A stretch of DNA of 64,000 nucleotides from Limnobacter alexandrii (GCF_005871185.1 NZ_SWKN01000008.1:248001-312000), one strand, 5' to 3'; shown: positions 45,626 through 55,339, counted from the first letter of the stretch. Notes: generated by a model from the letters alone, not told the origin. A program made the numbers and translations.

Positions 45626-47002
45626 GTGTCGTTTGACATTCCCTCAGACACCCCCTTGGGCCAGATTCGACGCGCCCCTGAAAACTTTGTAAGTCGCAGT
45701 GACGTTGCTTTTGTCAATCGGGCCAGCGACACTGATCGCCGAGGGTTCTTCAAAAAAGCATTTGCCGCCGCTTTGGCCACCAGCACAGCAGGTGCAGCGC
45801 TGACTGCGCCGGGTTTGGCTACAGCAGCGCAGGGTGACCCGGCCATACTCAACTTGCCTTCGCACACCAAGGGCTTGGGCCAGCCAGTAGCGGCCTTGCC
45901 TTATGGCATGCCCTCGCAGTATGAAAAGAATTTACAGCGCAGGGAATCTCCGGGCTTGACCCGTGTTTCTGCCGCATCAGTTTCATTCTGCCCGCTTCAA
46001 GGTTTGTTCGGAATCATCACGCCTTCAGGCCTTCACTTTGAACGCCACCACCAGGGTTGGTGGGACATCGACCCCACCCAGCATCGCTTGATGATCAATG
46101 GTTTGGTGAAGAAGGAAATGGTGTTCACCGTCGATGAACTCATGCGCATGGAATCGGTTTCTCGCGTGCACTTCATTGAATGCGGCGCCAATTCAGGCAT
46201 GGAATGGGCCAATGTGGCGGTGCCCACCGTTCAGTACACCCATGGCATGTTGAGCTGTTCTGAATTCACAGGCGTGCCCCTCATCAAGGTGCTGGAATAC
46301 TGTGGCGTTGATTTGAAGAAAGGCCGCTTTATTTTGGCGGAAGGTGCAGATGGTTCTTCCATGACCCGCACCATACCCATGGAACTGGTTGAAAGCGGCG
46401 AGGTGCTGCTGGCCTATGGGCAGAATGGCGAAATGCTGCGGCCCGAAAATGGCTACCCTTTGCGCCTGGTGGTGCCCGGCGTACAAGGCGTAAGCTGGGT
46501 GAAGTACCTGCGCCGCATCGAAGTGGGCGACAAACCTTATGGCAGCAAAGACGAAGCCATTCATTATGTCGACCTGATGCCCGATGGTACCCACCGCCAG
46601 TACACCTCGATCCAGGAATGCAAATCAGTCATCACCACGCCATCGGGCGGTCAGCAATTGCTCAGCCCGGGTTTTTACAACATCACCGGGCTGGCCTGGA
46701 GCGGCAGAGGAAAAATTACCACAGTGGATGTGTCCACCGATGGCGGTAGAAACTGGAAATCAGCCAAGCTGCAAAGCCCAATTCACGACAAGTCGCTGAC
46801 CCGTTTCAATTTGCCATGGGTTTGGGATGGCAAAGGCAAGGCCTTGCTGCAAAGCAGGGCTGTGGACAGCACAGGCTATGTGCAGCCCAGTTACAGAACC
46901 CTGCGTGAAAAACGCGATGACAAAAGCATCTACCACAACAATGCAATTCAAAGCTGGCGCGTGGATGCCGCCGGTGAAGTGCACAACGTGCATGTGGGGT
47001 GA
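45626..47002 (+). CDS. soxC: sulfur dehydrogenase molybdopterin subunit SoxC
   Basis: Periplasmic sulfane dehydrogenase subunit that works with SoxD to remove electrons from SoxY-bound persulfide sulfur. The 458-residue protein has a Tat signal (DRRGFFKKAF) preceded by about 38 residues, then the sulfite-oxidase fold with HFIECGANSGMEW, where Cys186 binds the molybdenum. The start is GTG 45626 with CAGGAGA upstream. It opens the order soxCDYZAXB, which differs from the usual soxXYZABCD of Paracoccus. Confidence 0.94.
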   Translation: MSFDIPSDTPLGQIRRAPENFVSRSDVAFVNRASDTDRRGFFKKAFAAALATSTAGAALTAPGLATAAQGDPAILNLPSHTKGLGQPVAALPYGMPSQYEKNLQRRESPGLTRVSAASVSFCPLQGLFGIITPSGLHFERHHQGWWDIDPTQHRLMINGLVKKEMVFTVDELMRMESVSRVHFIECGANSGMEWANVAVPTVQYTHGMLSCSEFTGVPLIKVLEYCGVDLKKGRFILAEGADGSSMTRTIPMELVESGEVLLAYGQNGEMLRPENGYPLRLVVPGVQGVSWVKYLRRIEVGDKPYGSKDEAIHYVDLMPDGTHRQYTSIQECKSVITTPSGGQQLLSPGFYNITGLAWSGRGKITTVDVSTDGGRNWKSAKLQSPIHDKSLTRFNLPWVWDGKGKALLQSRAVDSTGYVQPSYRTLREKRDDKSIYHNNAIQSWRVDAAGEVHNVHVG

Positions 47003-47005
47003 GGC

Positions 47006-48028
47006 ATGAAATTCGAGCTTGGATCTTTGGCCGTCTTTTTTTCAGTAATTCTGTTGAATGGCACCGCGTTTGCTTTTGAAGGGTTGGGTCGCGTGGCCAC
47101 GCCTGATGAAGTCAAGGCCTGGGACATTGATGTTCGTCCTGATTTTGTCGGTTTGCCCAAGGGCAGCGGCAGCGTGGCCAAGGGCATGGATGTGTGGGAA
47201 GCGCAGTGTGCGTCTTGCCACGGTGTGTTTGGCGAAAGCAATGAAGTGTTCACGCCCATCGTTGGTGGTACCACCGCGGCTGATATTAAAAAGGGTCGCG
47301 TGCAATCCTTGAAAGACGGCTCCTCGCCCCAGCGCACCACATTGATGAAAGTGCCCACCTTGTCTACTTTGTGGGATTACATCAACCGGGCCATGCCATG
47401 GACCGCACCGAAAAGCCTGAGCACCGAAGAAGTGTATGCAGTGACCGCTTATATTTTGAACATGGGTGGCATTGTGGATGACGACTTTGTCTTGAGCGAC
47501 CAAAACATGGCGCAAACCCAGGCCAAGTTGCCCAATCGCAATGGCATGCAAACCAACCATGGCATGTGGCTTCCCTCGGGTAAACCCGATGTGAAAGAGC
47601 CACGTTGCATGTCAAACTGCAAACCTGACGCGAAAGTCATTTCTTTTTTGCCAGATTACGCGCGTGATGCGCATGGCAATTTGAAGGACCAGAACCGCCT
47701 GGTTGGCCCTGTGCGTGGTGTGATTACCGTGGCCCAAACCAGTGACAGCGCTGTCGCACCCAAGGTCAGCCTGCATTCGGGCGAATCCTTGTTCAATGCC
47801 AATGGTTGTGTGGCCTGTCACGGCGTAGAGAATAAAAAACTGGGCCCATCCGTGGTGGCGGTGGCCAATAAGTATGCCGACAAAGCCGATGCGAGAGCTT
47901 ATCTTGCAGGTAAAATAAAAGCAGGTAGCAGCGGTGTTTGGGGCGACATGCCCATGCCGGCGCAGTCGCATTTGTCTGAAGAAGATTTGAATGCACTTTC
48001 TGACTGGTTTTTGTCCAAGAAGAAGTGA
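47006..48028 (+). CDS. soxD: sulfur dehydrogenase cytochrome c subunit SoxD (dihaem)
   Basis: The 340-residue protein has a Sec signal peptide ending around AFAFEG and two haem c sites, CASCHG (68-72) and CVACHG (268-272). It takes electrons from SoxC and passes them to the respiratory chain. It starts three bases after the soxC stop. Confidence 0.93.
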   Translation: MKFELGSLAVFFSVILLNGTAFAFEGLGRVATPDEVKAWDIDVRPDFVGLPKGSGSVAKGMDVWEAQCASCHGVFGESNEVFTPIVGGTTAADIKKGRVQSLKDGSSPQRTTLMKVPTLSTLWDYINRAMPWTAPKSLSTEEVYAVTAYILNMGGIVDDDFVLSDQNMAQTQAKLPNRNGMQTNHGMWLPSGKPDVKEPRCMSNCKPDAKVISFLPDYARDAHGNLKDQNRLVGPVRGVITVAQTSDSAVAPKVSLHSGESLFNANGCVACHGVENKKLGPSVVAVANKYADKADARAYLAGKIKAGSSGVWGDMPMPAQSHLSEEDLNALSDWFLSKKK

Positions 48029-48057
48029 TTGATGGAATTTTTAGGAGGAGTTAGTCA

Positions 48058-48531
48058 ATGAACCAAAACAGACGCACCATGCTGAAAGCCTCGTCTGGCT
48101 TGACAGTACTGGGCTTGGCAGTTGCCGCCGGATTGATCAAACCCAATGAGGTATTTGCAGCAGCTGGCTATCCGGAAAAGGCCTTTGGTGCCAAATCACT
48201 GGATGAGTTGATGAAGGCATTGGGTGGCAGCATGCCCACCGAAAGCAAAGACATCACCGTTATTGCTCCCGACATTGCGGAAAATGGTGCTGTGGTGCCC
48301 GTGGGTGCCGACAGCAAGATCAAGAACACCAGTGAGGTGGCACTTTTGGTGGCCAACAACCCATCCATGTTGTCCGCGCAATTCATGATCCCGGCTGGCA
48401 CCGAAGCCAAGGTCAATACCCGCGTAAAAATGGGCAAATCCAGCGATGTGTATGCACTCGTGAAAGCCGATGGCAAGTATTACTTTGCCAAGAAAGAGGT
48501 CAAGGTGACCCTCGGTGGTTGCGGCGGTTAA
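48058..48531 (+). CDS. soxY: sulfur carrier protein SoxY
   Basis: The 157-residue protein has a Tat signal (NRRTMLKASS) and ends in the swinging-arm motif GGCGG; Cys155 carries the thiosulfate-derived intermediates. AGGAGGA precedes the ATG. It is the substrate-bearing half of SoxYZ. Confidence 0.96.
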   Translation: MNQNRRTMLKASSGLTVLGLAVAAGLIKPNEVFAAAGYPEKAFGAKSLDELMKALGGSMPTESKDITVIAPDIAENGAVVPVGADSKIKNTSEVALLVANNPSMLSAQFMIPAGTEAKVNTRVKMGKSSDVYALVKADGKYYFAKKEVKVTLGGCGG

Positions 48532-48552
48532 TTAAATATTCAGGAGAAAAGC

Positions 48553-48864
48553 ATGGGTGATCCAATGAAAATTCGCGCCAAAGCCAATGGCGACGAAGTT
48601 GAAGTAAAAGTATTGATGGCGCATGAAATGGAAACAGGTCAGCGCAAGGCCTCTGATGGCAGCTTGGTGCCGGCCTGGTTTATTCAGAACGTAACCGCCA
48701 AGTGCAATGACAAAGTGGTATTGCAAGCCAATTGGGGTCCAGCGGTGTCCAAGAATCCTTTCCTCTCTTTCTCTTTCAAGGGTGGCAAGGCTGGTGACAC
48801 CGTGGAAATTACATGGACCGACAACAAGGGTGATTCCCGTACCGACAAAACCAAAGTGGCGTAA
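48553..48864 (+). CDS. soxZ: sulfur carrier partner protein SoxZ
   Basis: The 103-residue protein contains KVLMAHEMETGQRKAS and FIQNVTAKCNDKVV. It has no signal peptide, as expected, because it is co-exported with SoxY through Tat. CAGGAGAAA precedes the ATG. Confidence 0.95.
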   Translation: MGDPMKIRAKANGDEVEVKVLMAHEMETGQRKASDGSLVPAWFIQNVTAKCNDKVVLQANWGPAVSKNPFLSFSFKGGKAGDTVEITWTDNKGDSRTDKTKVA

Positions 48865-48901
48865 TCTCCAATTAATTCATAACCATAAAAAGGGGTGTGA
48901 G

Positions 48902-49738
48902 ATGAGGCAAACAGCAAGAACGGCGGCCAAGCTAGCCGCCGTGGCCTTCATGGGCGCAGGTGCAATGGCGTCCTTCAGCATGAGTGCACATGCACAAAAA
49001 ACCACCGAACAGGGTATTCAGGAATACCGCGACATGCTGGCCGATGGCAACCCGGCAGAATTGGTCGAATTGCGTGGTGAAGACATTTGGCAAAAACCGC
49101 AAGGCCCCAAGAATGCCTCGCTTGAGCAATGCGATTTGGGCGCAGGCCCAGGCAAGCTTGAGGGGGCGGTGGCTACCATGCCGCGCTTTTTCAGCGATGC
49201 TGGCAAGGTCATGGATGTTGAAACACGCTTGGTGCATTGCATGGTCACATTGCAAGGCCGTGACGTGGCTGAAATAACCAAGAAGCCTTATTCCAGCGCA
49301 GGCGAAAAACCCACTGAACTGGAATCATTGGTGGCTTATGTTTACGCGCAATCGCGCGGCGCAACCATCAAGGTTCCGCAAGGTCACCCGGAAGAAAAAG
49401 CCTCTCGCGCACGTGGCGAGAAAATTTTCTTCTACCGCGCAGGTCCCTACGATTTTTCATGTGCAAGTTGCCATGCCACAGACGATCAACGCATTCGCCT
49501 GCAAGGCTTGCCCAACCTGACCAAGCCTGAGCCTGCCCAAGCGGCATTTGCAGCCTGGCCCGCGTACAGGGTGTCACAAGGGGCGGTTCGTTCCATGCAA
49601 TGGCGCATGTACGACTGCTTCCGTCAGCAACGTTTCCCCGAGTTGAAGTATGGCTCGCAAGCGTCGATCGACCTGATCACTTTCCTGGGCGTCAAAGCCG
49701 AGGGCGGTACCATGCAGGCCACATCGCTTAAGCGCTAA
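48902..49738 (+). CDS. soxA: sulfur-oxidation cytochrome SoxA, monohaem type
   Basis: The 278-residue protein has a signal peptide ending near AHAQ. Only one haem c motif, CASCHA (187-191), is present; the N-terminal haem site of dihaem SoxA is replaced by isolated cysteines (QCDLGAG and LVHCMV), likely a disulfide. MYDCFRQQRFPEL supplies the active-site persulfide Cys239. AAGGGG precedes the ATG. SoxAX couples thiosulfate to SoxY. Confidence 0.94.
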   Translation: MRQTARTAAKLAAVAFMGAGAMASFSMSAHAQKTTEQGIQEYRDMLADGNPAELVELRGEDIWQKPQGPKNASLEQCDLGAGPGKLEGAVATMPRFFSDAGKVMDVETRLVHCMVTLQGRDVAEITKKPYSSAGEKPTELESLVAYVYAQSRGATIKVPQGHPEEKASRARGEKIFFYRAGPYDFSCASCHATDDQRIRLQGLPNLTKPEPAQAAFAAWPAYRVSQGAVRSMQWRMYDCFRQQRFPELKYGSQASIDLITFLGVKAEGGTMQATSLKR

Positions 49739-49755
49739 CAACAAGGAGAACAAAC

Positions 49756-50397
49756 ATGCTTCGCACAATCAAATACTCAACCGGCCTGGTCTTGGTCGCT
49801 TTGTTGGCTGCCTGTGCAAACACAGACAGCAAGCCTGTGGTTGCCGAGCCCAGCAATGAGGAAATCAATCAGTTGATGCTGGCTTCTTTCAAGACAAAAG
49901 GGCAAGCCGGTGTTGACCGTCTCAACCAAACTGATTTGCAGAAAGCCTGCTCACTGGCGGAAACCGCACCCGGTGGTTTGCCCGATACCAAGCGCACTGA
50001 ACTGCAAAATGCTGCCTTGGCCGCAGTCAAGTATCCTGCCGATGGCAAGTACCTGGGCGACTGGAAGGCTGGCGAGAAAGTTGCTCAAACCGGTGTGGGT
50101 CTTCAGTTTTCCGACAAGGAAGGCACTGCGGCGGGTGGTAACTGCTACGCCTGTCACCAGTTGGCACCTCAAGAATTGTCGTATGGCAACATTGGTCCTT
50201 CTTTGTACCAGTACGGCAAACTGCGTGGCAATTCTGAAGAGATCATGAAGTACACCTGGGCGAAAATCTGGAATTCGCATGCCTACAATGCATGTTCAAA
50301 CATGCCACGTTTCGGGGCAGAGGGTATCTTGACTGAAACCCAGTTGAAAGATGTCATGGCCCTGTTAATGGCACCCGATTCACCGGTCAACAAGTAA
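49756..50397 (+). CDS. soxX: sulfur-oxidation cytochrome SoxX, lipoprotein form
   Basis: The 213-residue protein has a lipoprotein signal (ALLAACAN), an N-terminal extension of about 100 residues and one haem c site CYACH (130-134), followed by the conserved IGPSLYQYGK and NMPRFG with the axial Met. It partners SoxA. The lipid anchor would tie SoxAX to a membrane. AAGGAGAA precedes the ATG. Confidence 0.93.
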   Translation: MLRTIKYSTGLVLVALLAACANTDSKPVVAEPSNEEINQLMLASFKTKGQAGVDRLNQTDLQKACSLAETAPGGLPDTKRTELQNAALAAVKYPADGKYLGDWKAGEKVAQTGVGLQFSDKEGTAAGGNCYACHQLAPQELSYGNIGPSLYQYGKLRGNSEEIMKYTWAKIWNSHAYNACSNMPRFGAEGILTETQLKDVMALLMAPDSPVNK

Positions 50398-50412
50398 CAC
50401 AATCGTTCTGAC

Positions 50413-50438
50413 CACCTGTGCCTGAAAAGGCGCAGGTG
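50413..50438 (+). other. stable intercistronic hairpin between soxX and soxB
   Basis: CACCTGTGCCT and AGGCGCAGGTG pair over 11 bp (one G-U) and close a GAAA tetraloop. No T-tract follows, so it is not an intrinsic terminator. Such RNA hairpins often stop 3' exonucleases or mark processing, which would set different levels for the upstream sox genes and soxB. Confidence 0.55.
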
Positions 50439-50466
50439 CAAACCTTCTGAAAAGCGAAACTATCCA

Positions 50467-52194
50467 ATGCAGATGAATCGACGCGAATTCATGGGCATGC
50501 TGGCGGCCGCCTCGGCAGCAGGCATGGCAATCAACTCACCCCAAGTGCTGGCAGGTGGTCATGGTGAAAAACTGTACGACCTGAAACCCTTTGGCAATGC
50601 CAGCCTTTTGCACATGACCGATTGCCATGCGCAACTGGTGCCCATTTACTTCCGCGAGCCCAATGTGAATTTGGGTGTGGCAGCTGCATTTGGAAAAGCA
50701 CCGCATTTGGTGGGTGAGTCTTTGCTCAAAGCATTCAATATCAAACCGGGTTCAGCACAGGCCCACGCATTCACCTATCTGAATTTTGAAGAGGCTGCAA
50801 AGCACTACGGCAAGGTAGGCGGTTTTGCGCACTTGTCCACCTTGGTCAAAATGATGAAAGCCAACAGGCCCGGTGCCTTGCTGTTGGATGGGGGCGATAC
50901 CTGGCAAGGCTCGGCCACCAGTTTGTGGACCAATGCACAAGACATGGTTGACGCAGCAAAAATGCTGGGCGTTGATGTGATGACCCTGCACTGGGAATGC
51001 ACCTACGGCTCCGATCGAATTCTTGAAGTGGCTGAGAAGGACTTCAAGGGAAAAATCGACATCATTGCCCAGAACATCAAGACTGCCGATTTTGGCGACC
51101 CCGTGTTTCCAAGTCATGTGATGAAAACAATCAATGGTTGCAAGGTTGCAATTATCGGGCAGGCATTTCCGTACAGCCCAATTGCCAATCCGCGCTACTT
51201 TGTGAAAGATTGGTCCTACGGCATTCAGGAAGAGAGCATGCAGGAGGTGGTGGACGAGGTGCGCGCCAAAGGCGCACAGGCGGTGGTGCTGCTGTCACAC
51301 AACGGCATGGATGTCGATCTGAAAATGGCCAGCCGCGTGACTGGCATTGATTTTATTTTGGGAGGCCACACGCATGATGGTGTTCCCAACGCCATTCCGG
51401 TGAAAAACTCATCGGGCACTACTTATGTCACCAATGCAGGTAGCAACAGCAAGTTTTTGGGTGTACTTGACATGGACATCCAGGGCGGCAAATTGCGCGA
51501 CTTCAAGTACCGCCTCTTGCCTGTGTTTTCGAACATGCTGCCTGCCGACCCAGAAATGGACACCTTTGTAGCCAATGTACGCAAGCCCTACATTGAAAAG
51601 CTCAGCGAACCGTTGGCCGTGAGCGAGGGTTTGCTGTACCGCCGAGGCAACTTCAACGGCAGTTGGGATCAATTGATTGTCGATGCGCTGATGGAAGTGA
51701 AGGGCGCTGAAATAGCCTTCTCGCCTGGATTCCGCTGGGGCACTTCTTTGTTGCCCGGTCAAACCATTACGCGTGAACACTTGATGGACCAAACCGCCAT
51801 TACTTATCCCAACACAACTCTCACAGATATGAAAGGCGAGTTCATCAAGACCGTGCTCGAGGATGTGTGCGACAACCTGTTCAACCCAGACCCGTATTAC
51901 CAGCAGGGTGGCGACATGGTGCGTGTGGGTGGTTTAACTTACACGTGCAATCCCAATGGTGAGGCGGGCCAGCGTATTTCCGACATGCGACTGAATGGCA
52001 AGCCCATTGAGGCCTCAAAAACCTACAAGGTGGCTGGTTGGGCTCCTGTGGCCGAGGAAGCCCGCAACAATGGCGAGCCGCCCATTTGGGATGTGGTGGA
52101 AACTTACTTGAAAGACAAGAAAACAGTGGCCACAAAAGTGCCCTACACGCCCAAGTTGATTGGAATGAACGACAACCCGGGCTTGGTGGTCTAA
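50467..52194 (+). CDS. soxB: sulfate thiol esterase SoxB
   Basis: The 575-residue metallophosphatase-fold enzyme hydrolyses sulfate from SoxY-Cys. It has a Tat signal (MNRREFMGMLAAASAAG), the di-manganese residues in HMTDCHAQLVP, GGDTWQGS and GGHTHDGVP, and the family C-terminal domain. It follows soxX after the hairpin. Confidence 0.96.
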   Translation: MQMNRREFMGMLAAASAAGMAINSPQVLAGGHGEKLYDLKPFGNASLLHMTDCHAQLVPIYFREPNVNLGVAAAFGKAPHLVGESLLKAFNIKPGSAQAHAFTYLNFEEAAKHYGKVGGFAHLSTLVKMMKANRPGALLLDGGDTWQGSATSLWTNAQDMVDAAKMLGVDVMTLHWECTYGSDRILEVAEKDFKGKIDIIAQNIKTADFGDPVFPSHVMKTINGCKVAIIGQAFPYSPIANPRYFVKDWSYGIQEESMQEVVDEVRAKGAQAVVLLSHNGMDVDLKMASRVTGIDFILGGHTHDGVPNAIPVKNSSGTTYVTNAGSNSKFLGVLDMDIQGGKLRDFKYRLLPVFSNMLPADPEMDTFVANVRKPYIEKLSEPLAVSEGLLYRRGNFNGSWDQLIVDALMEVKGAEIAFSPGFRWGTSLLPGQTITREHLMDQTAITYPNTTLTDMKGEFIKTVLEDVCDNLFNPDPYYQQGGDMVRVGGLTYTCNPNGEAGQRISDMRLNGKPIEASKTYKVAGWAPVAEEARNNGEPPIWDVVETYLKDKKTVATKVPYTPKLIGMNDNPGLVV

Positions 52195-52199
52195 ATTGC

Positions 52200-52643
52200 A
52201 TGAAAGCAATTTGGCTGCTTGTTTGTTTGGCATGGTTTTCACCCGCCTTTGGCGCGGGTGGGGGCGCTCTTGCGTTTCCGTCGAATCTTCAACAGCAACA
52301 AGTGCTCGCAGTCGTGGTTTTGTTTTCACTGCCCGATTGCGCTTATTGCGAGAAAGTCAGGCAGCAATCGCTGCGTCACATTCACACCGATCCCGATTAC
52401 AAGGGAAGGGTGGTGGTTTACGAAATTGATTTTTCAGACAGCCAACGCAGGTTTACCTGGTTTGACGGCAACAGCTACACCGGCAAAGCCCTTGCTGGTC
52501 CGCTGAACGTGAAGTTTTCACCCACAGTCATGGTGTTCAGTGCCAAAGGTGCTGTGGCTGGCAAACCCTTGTTGGGTGCAAGTTTGCCCGAGTTCTATGG
52601 GGCTTATCTGGATGAATTGATCAAAGCGGCTTGGGCCATGTAG
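52200..52643 (+). CDS. periplasmic thioredoxin-like protein of the sox operon (SoxS/SoxW-like)
   Basis: The 147-residue protein has a signal peptide ending near AFGAGG and a thioredoxin active site CAYC at about residues 45-48 (LPDCAYCEKVRQQSL). The sox-linked thioredoxins keep SoxY or SoxB thiols reduced. The start ATG is five bases after the soxB stop. It is the last gene of the operon. Confidence 0.82.
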   Translation: MKAIWLLVCLAWFSPAFGAGGGALAFPSNLQQQQVLAVVVLFSLPDCAYCEKVRQQSLRHIHTDPDYKGRVVVYEIDFSDSQRRFTWFDGNSYTGKALAGPLNVKFSPTVMVFSAKGAVAGKPLLGASLPEFYGAYLDELIKAAWAM

Positions 52644-52653
52644 GCACGTAAAA

Positions 52654-54084
52654 TCAGTCGCCTGAAGCGTTTTGGTTGCCCTTGAAGTCTGATATCGCTG
52701 TTCGAATTCTGTCCAGCATGGCCTTGGAGGGTTTGTGCTTGGTTATTTGGCTGGCCAACTCGTAACCCTTGGTGTCCATGCTCACTGCGAAACACAATTC
52801 CAGCAAACTGGTTAGGGTTTCTGGTTCAAGCGTAGGCAACACTTCTGCGTTGTTATCGAAAAACGAAACCAGTTTGTCGCTCGCCTTCACCCCGCGTCCA
52901 TCGGCAATGTCTTTCTGAATTGCCATCATGGCTCGGGCCAAATCTAGTTCCGCCGAATTCACGGTACTGCGCATTTTTGCGGTCAGTTTCTCGGCCTCTT
53001 CATGCCGACCTTCTTTCACATAAATTTTTGAAAGCTGCAGGTAGTCGTGTATTTGCGAAAGCGAAGTGTTTCTCGATCGATCAATCACTTTCGTCAAGTA
53101 GTTTTTTGAACGGGTGTTGTCGCCAATTCGAACAGCCAGGTCTGCCAGTTTGCGCAGACGTGTTGTCGATGAAAGTGCTTTCGCGCCCATTTTTTCGAGA
53201 ATATCCAGCGCATCGGCCGGGCGGTTTTGCTCCCAAAGTACATCGGCGAACAAATCGCTGGCGGCCAGGTATTCCGGGTTTGTTTTGACCACATCACTAA
53301 GCAACTCATTGGCCTGCTCAAACTGCTTTTTTTCAAGGTTCACCTTGGCCAGCAACAATTGCATCCAGGGTTTGGGGGCCTTTTCAAGCTTGGTGAGCAA
53401 CTCCTGTTCGGTTTTCTCGTATTCAGCCAATCGATAGAACGATTCAACGCGCATGCGTTCAAGCTCATTCAGATACTGCGGAAATTTCGATTCCAGGTCT
53501 TCGCAAATTCCAGGTACTTCTTGAAAACGTTCCTCAAACATCGAACGGTAGGCGTCAGCCAAGCGAATTTTTCGGTTGAATATTCGAACCACTCGGTCCG
53601 ACAGTGTCGATGCTGTGAATGGTTTGATCAGGTAGTCGTCGGGCTCAAACTCGGCCACGGCAACCACATTGCCGTAGCTTCGCTCCCCGGTCACCATCAT
53701 GAATGCGGTGGACCAGGCCAGTTTCTTGTTCACCCGCAAGTCCTCCAGCAATTGCTGACCATTGCGGTCACCCTCAAGCTGGTATTCGCAAACAATCAGC
53801 GCGAACTCGCGAGAGCTTAGGTGCTGTTCAACTTCAGAAACCGAACTCGCGAAAATCACCGACTTGGCGCCCAACTGTGAAAGCTGCTCCTGAAGAGCCC
53901 GGCGAGTGGCCAAGGCTGAATCCACCACCAATGCAGTTTTTCCCTTCAGTGGGGTCATGTCTTTCACGGCCTGCTTCATCCGGTCAGGCTTGTCAGCGCT
54001 GTTCCTCGCTGCTGTATCCGAATTGTCTGCCGGGAGATCGATCTGCATCATGAATGTCGAGAAGGCAATATGGAGATTCTTCAT
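52654..54084 (-). CDS. response regulator with degenerate receiver and TPR domain
   Basis: The 476-residue protein has a receiver domain at about 48-160 and TPR-like helical repeats from about 200. The receiver keeps the Lys154 (YLIKPF) but reads VVDS in place of the acidic pair and VCEYQLEG at the phosphoacceptor, where Glu100 replaces Asp. Glu mimics phospho-Asp, so the protein may be locked on and act as an adaptor. The ATG at 54084 has a GGAG only one base away; other ATGs at 54051 or 54048 could be used. It converges on the sox operon. Confidence 0.75.
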   Translation of the reverse strand: MKNLHIAFSTFMMQIDLPADNSDTAARNSADKPDRMKQAVKDMTPLKGKTALVVDSALATRRALQEQLSQLGAKSVIFASSVSEVEQHLSSREFALIVCEYQLEGDRNGQQLLEDLRVNKKLAWSTAFMMVTGERSYGNVVAVAEFEPDDYLIKPFTASTLSDRVVRIFNRKIRLADAYRSMFEERFQEVPGICEDLESKFPQYLNELERMRVESFYRLAEYEKTEQELLTKLEKAPKPWMQLLLAKVNLEKKQFEQANELLSDVVKTNPEYLAASDLFADVLWEQNRPADALDILEKMGAKALSSTTRLRKLADLAVRIGDNTRSKNYLTKVIDRSRNTSLSQIHDYLQLSKIYVKEGRHEEAEKLTAKMRSTVNSAELDLARAMMAIQKDIADGRGVKASDKLVSFFDNNAEVLPTLEPETLTSLLELCFAVSMDTKGYELASQITKHKPSKAMLDRIRTAISDFKGNQNASGD

Positions 54085-54310
54085 TCTCCGCGCTTTTTAA
54101 CAATTTATTGCCTTCAATTGGAGGGTGTTTTGGCATCTATCTTCCAGTTTGGCGGGTTAAATAGAATGACGCTTCTATTAACAACTGTTTACTTTCCCTT
54201 GGATGGGTGAATATTTCATGGTTTAATAACGTGCGCAAACCTTGTTACTCAAAGGTCAAATCCAAATATTGACTAGGCAAGGTATAAAAGAAAAATCAAC
54301 GGAGACATCA

Positions 54311-55339
54311 ATGATCAAAGCTGGCGTATGGCGTGTATTGGCCATTTCGGGAGTGGTTGCATTTGCGGCAGGTTGCGCAAGCGTCGAAAGGGGGGCTACA
54401 AACCTCGCGATTAACCTGATTGAACGCAGAATCATTCCCCCACAGCTTGAAATCGATGATGTCGACATGGCCTGTCGTTTTGCCACAGGCAACTATCCCC
54501 TGATCTCTGGTGGCACCCGCGCTTTTGGTGGTGACCCCCAACTGCTTGAATCCCTCTTGCTGGTCTCATCGGCCGCCTGTTCCGAGCAGCGTGCCGTGGA
54601 AGAAGAGCTTCGCTACTTGCGCGCCTCCAAACAAAACAACATTGAAGAAGCGCAAGATGCCCGCATCGGCCAGAAGCGTTTGCTTGAAATTACCGCCCGC
54701 CGGCAATTGCGTGCTTTCGAAGCCATGCGCAACAAGCTGGAAGACAAATACAACTTCGAGTACGGCGAAGGCTGTCCGGAGTTTGAACGTGATTTCGATG
54801 AACTGACTTACCTGTTGGGCACTGTGGCTGGTTTGCAAGCCGTGGTGAACGACATTGCCTCCCAGCAAATGGTTGGTGTGCCCACCGACATTGCGCCAAA
54901 ATCCGAACGTGCGCTCACCTGTATTTCCAATGCCAAGTGGTGGGGCGCGCCAAATGCCGCCCGTGCCGTGGTGTGGAGTATCTTGCCTGGGGCCTCTGAA
55001 GGCAAGGACGTGTGGGGAACCTTCCGCTTGTCCATGTTGATCGGTGAACGCCAAGGTGTACGCCTGTCACATGTGATGTACGGTTTGTCCGCGCTGGCCG
55101 TGGGTGATACCCCTCGTTTCCGTGACGCAACCAAGCGGTTCGCCAATGTGAAAGACTTCAAATCAAGCAAACAATACGCCTTGGTTGACAACCTTGCTGG
55201 TGCGGTCATGCTTAATCTTTCCGATCGCTACTGGACAGAAAACGTGGGCACCCGCACCCCCGTGAACAGCATGGGTAAATATTGGGATGAAGAAGCCGCG
55301 ATGCCAGCCGGCATGAACGTGGACGACTTGTTGAACTAA
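54311..55339 (+). CDS. lipoprotein of a TRAP-like transport locus (TatT-like)
   Basis: The 342-residue protein has a lipobox (AFAAGCAS) and is all-helical, with GGDPQLLESLLLVSSAACSEQ reminiscent of the TatT component that joins some TRAP transporters. GGAGA precedes ATG 54311. It lies 80 bases upstream of the solute-binding protein gene. The TatT match is by pattern and not certain. Confidence 0.55.
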   Translation: MIKAGVWRVLAISGVVAFAAGCASVERGATNLAINLIERRIIPPQLEIDDVDMACRFATGNYPLISGGTRAFGGDPQLLESLLLVSSAACSEQRAVEEELRYLRASKQNNIEEAQDARIGQKRLLEITARRQLRAFEAMRNKLEDKYNFEYGEGCPEFERDFDELTYLLGTVAGLQAVVNDIASQQMVGVPTDIAPKSERALTCISNAKWWGAPNAARAVVWSILPGASEGKDVWGTFRLSMLIGERQGVRLSHVMYGLSALAVGDTPRFRDATKRFANVKDFKSSKQYALVDNLAGAVMLNLSDRYWTENVGTRTPVNSMGKYWDEEAAMPAGMNVDDLLN

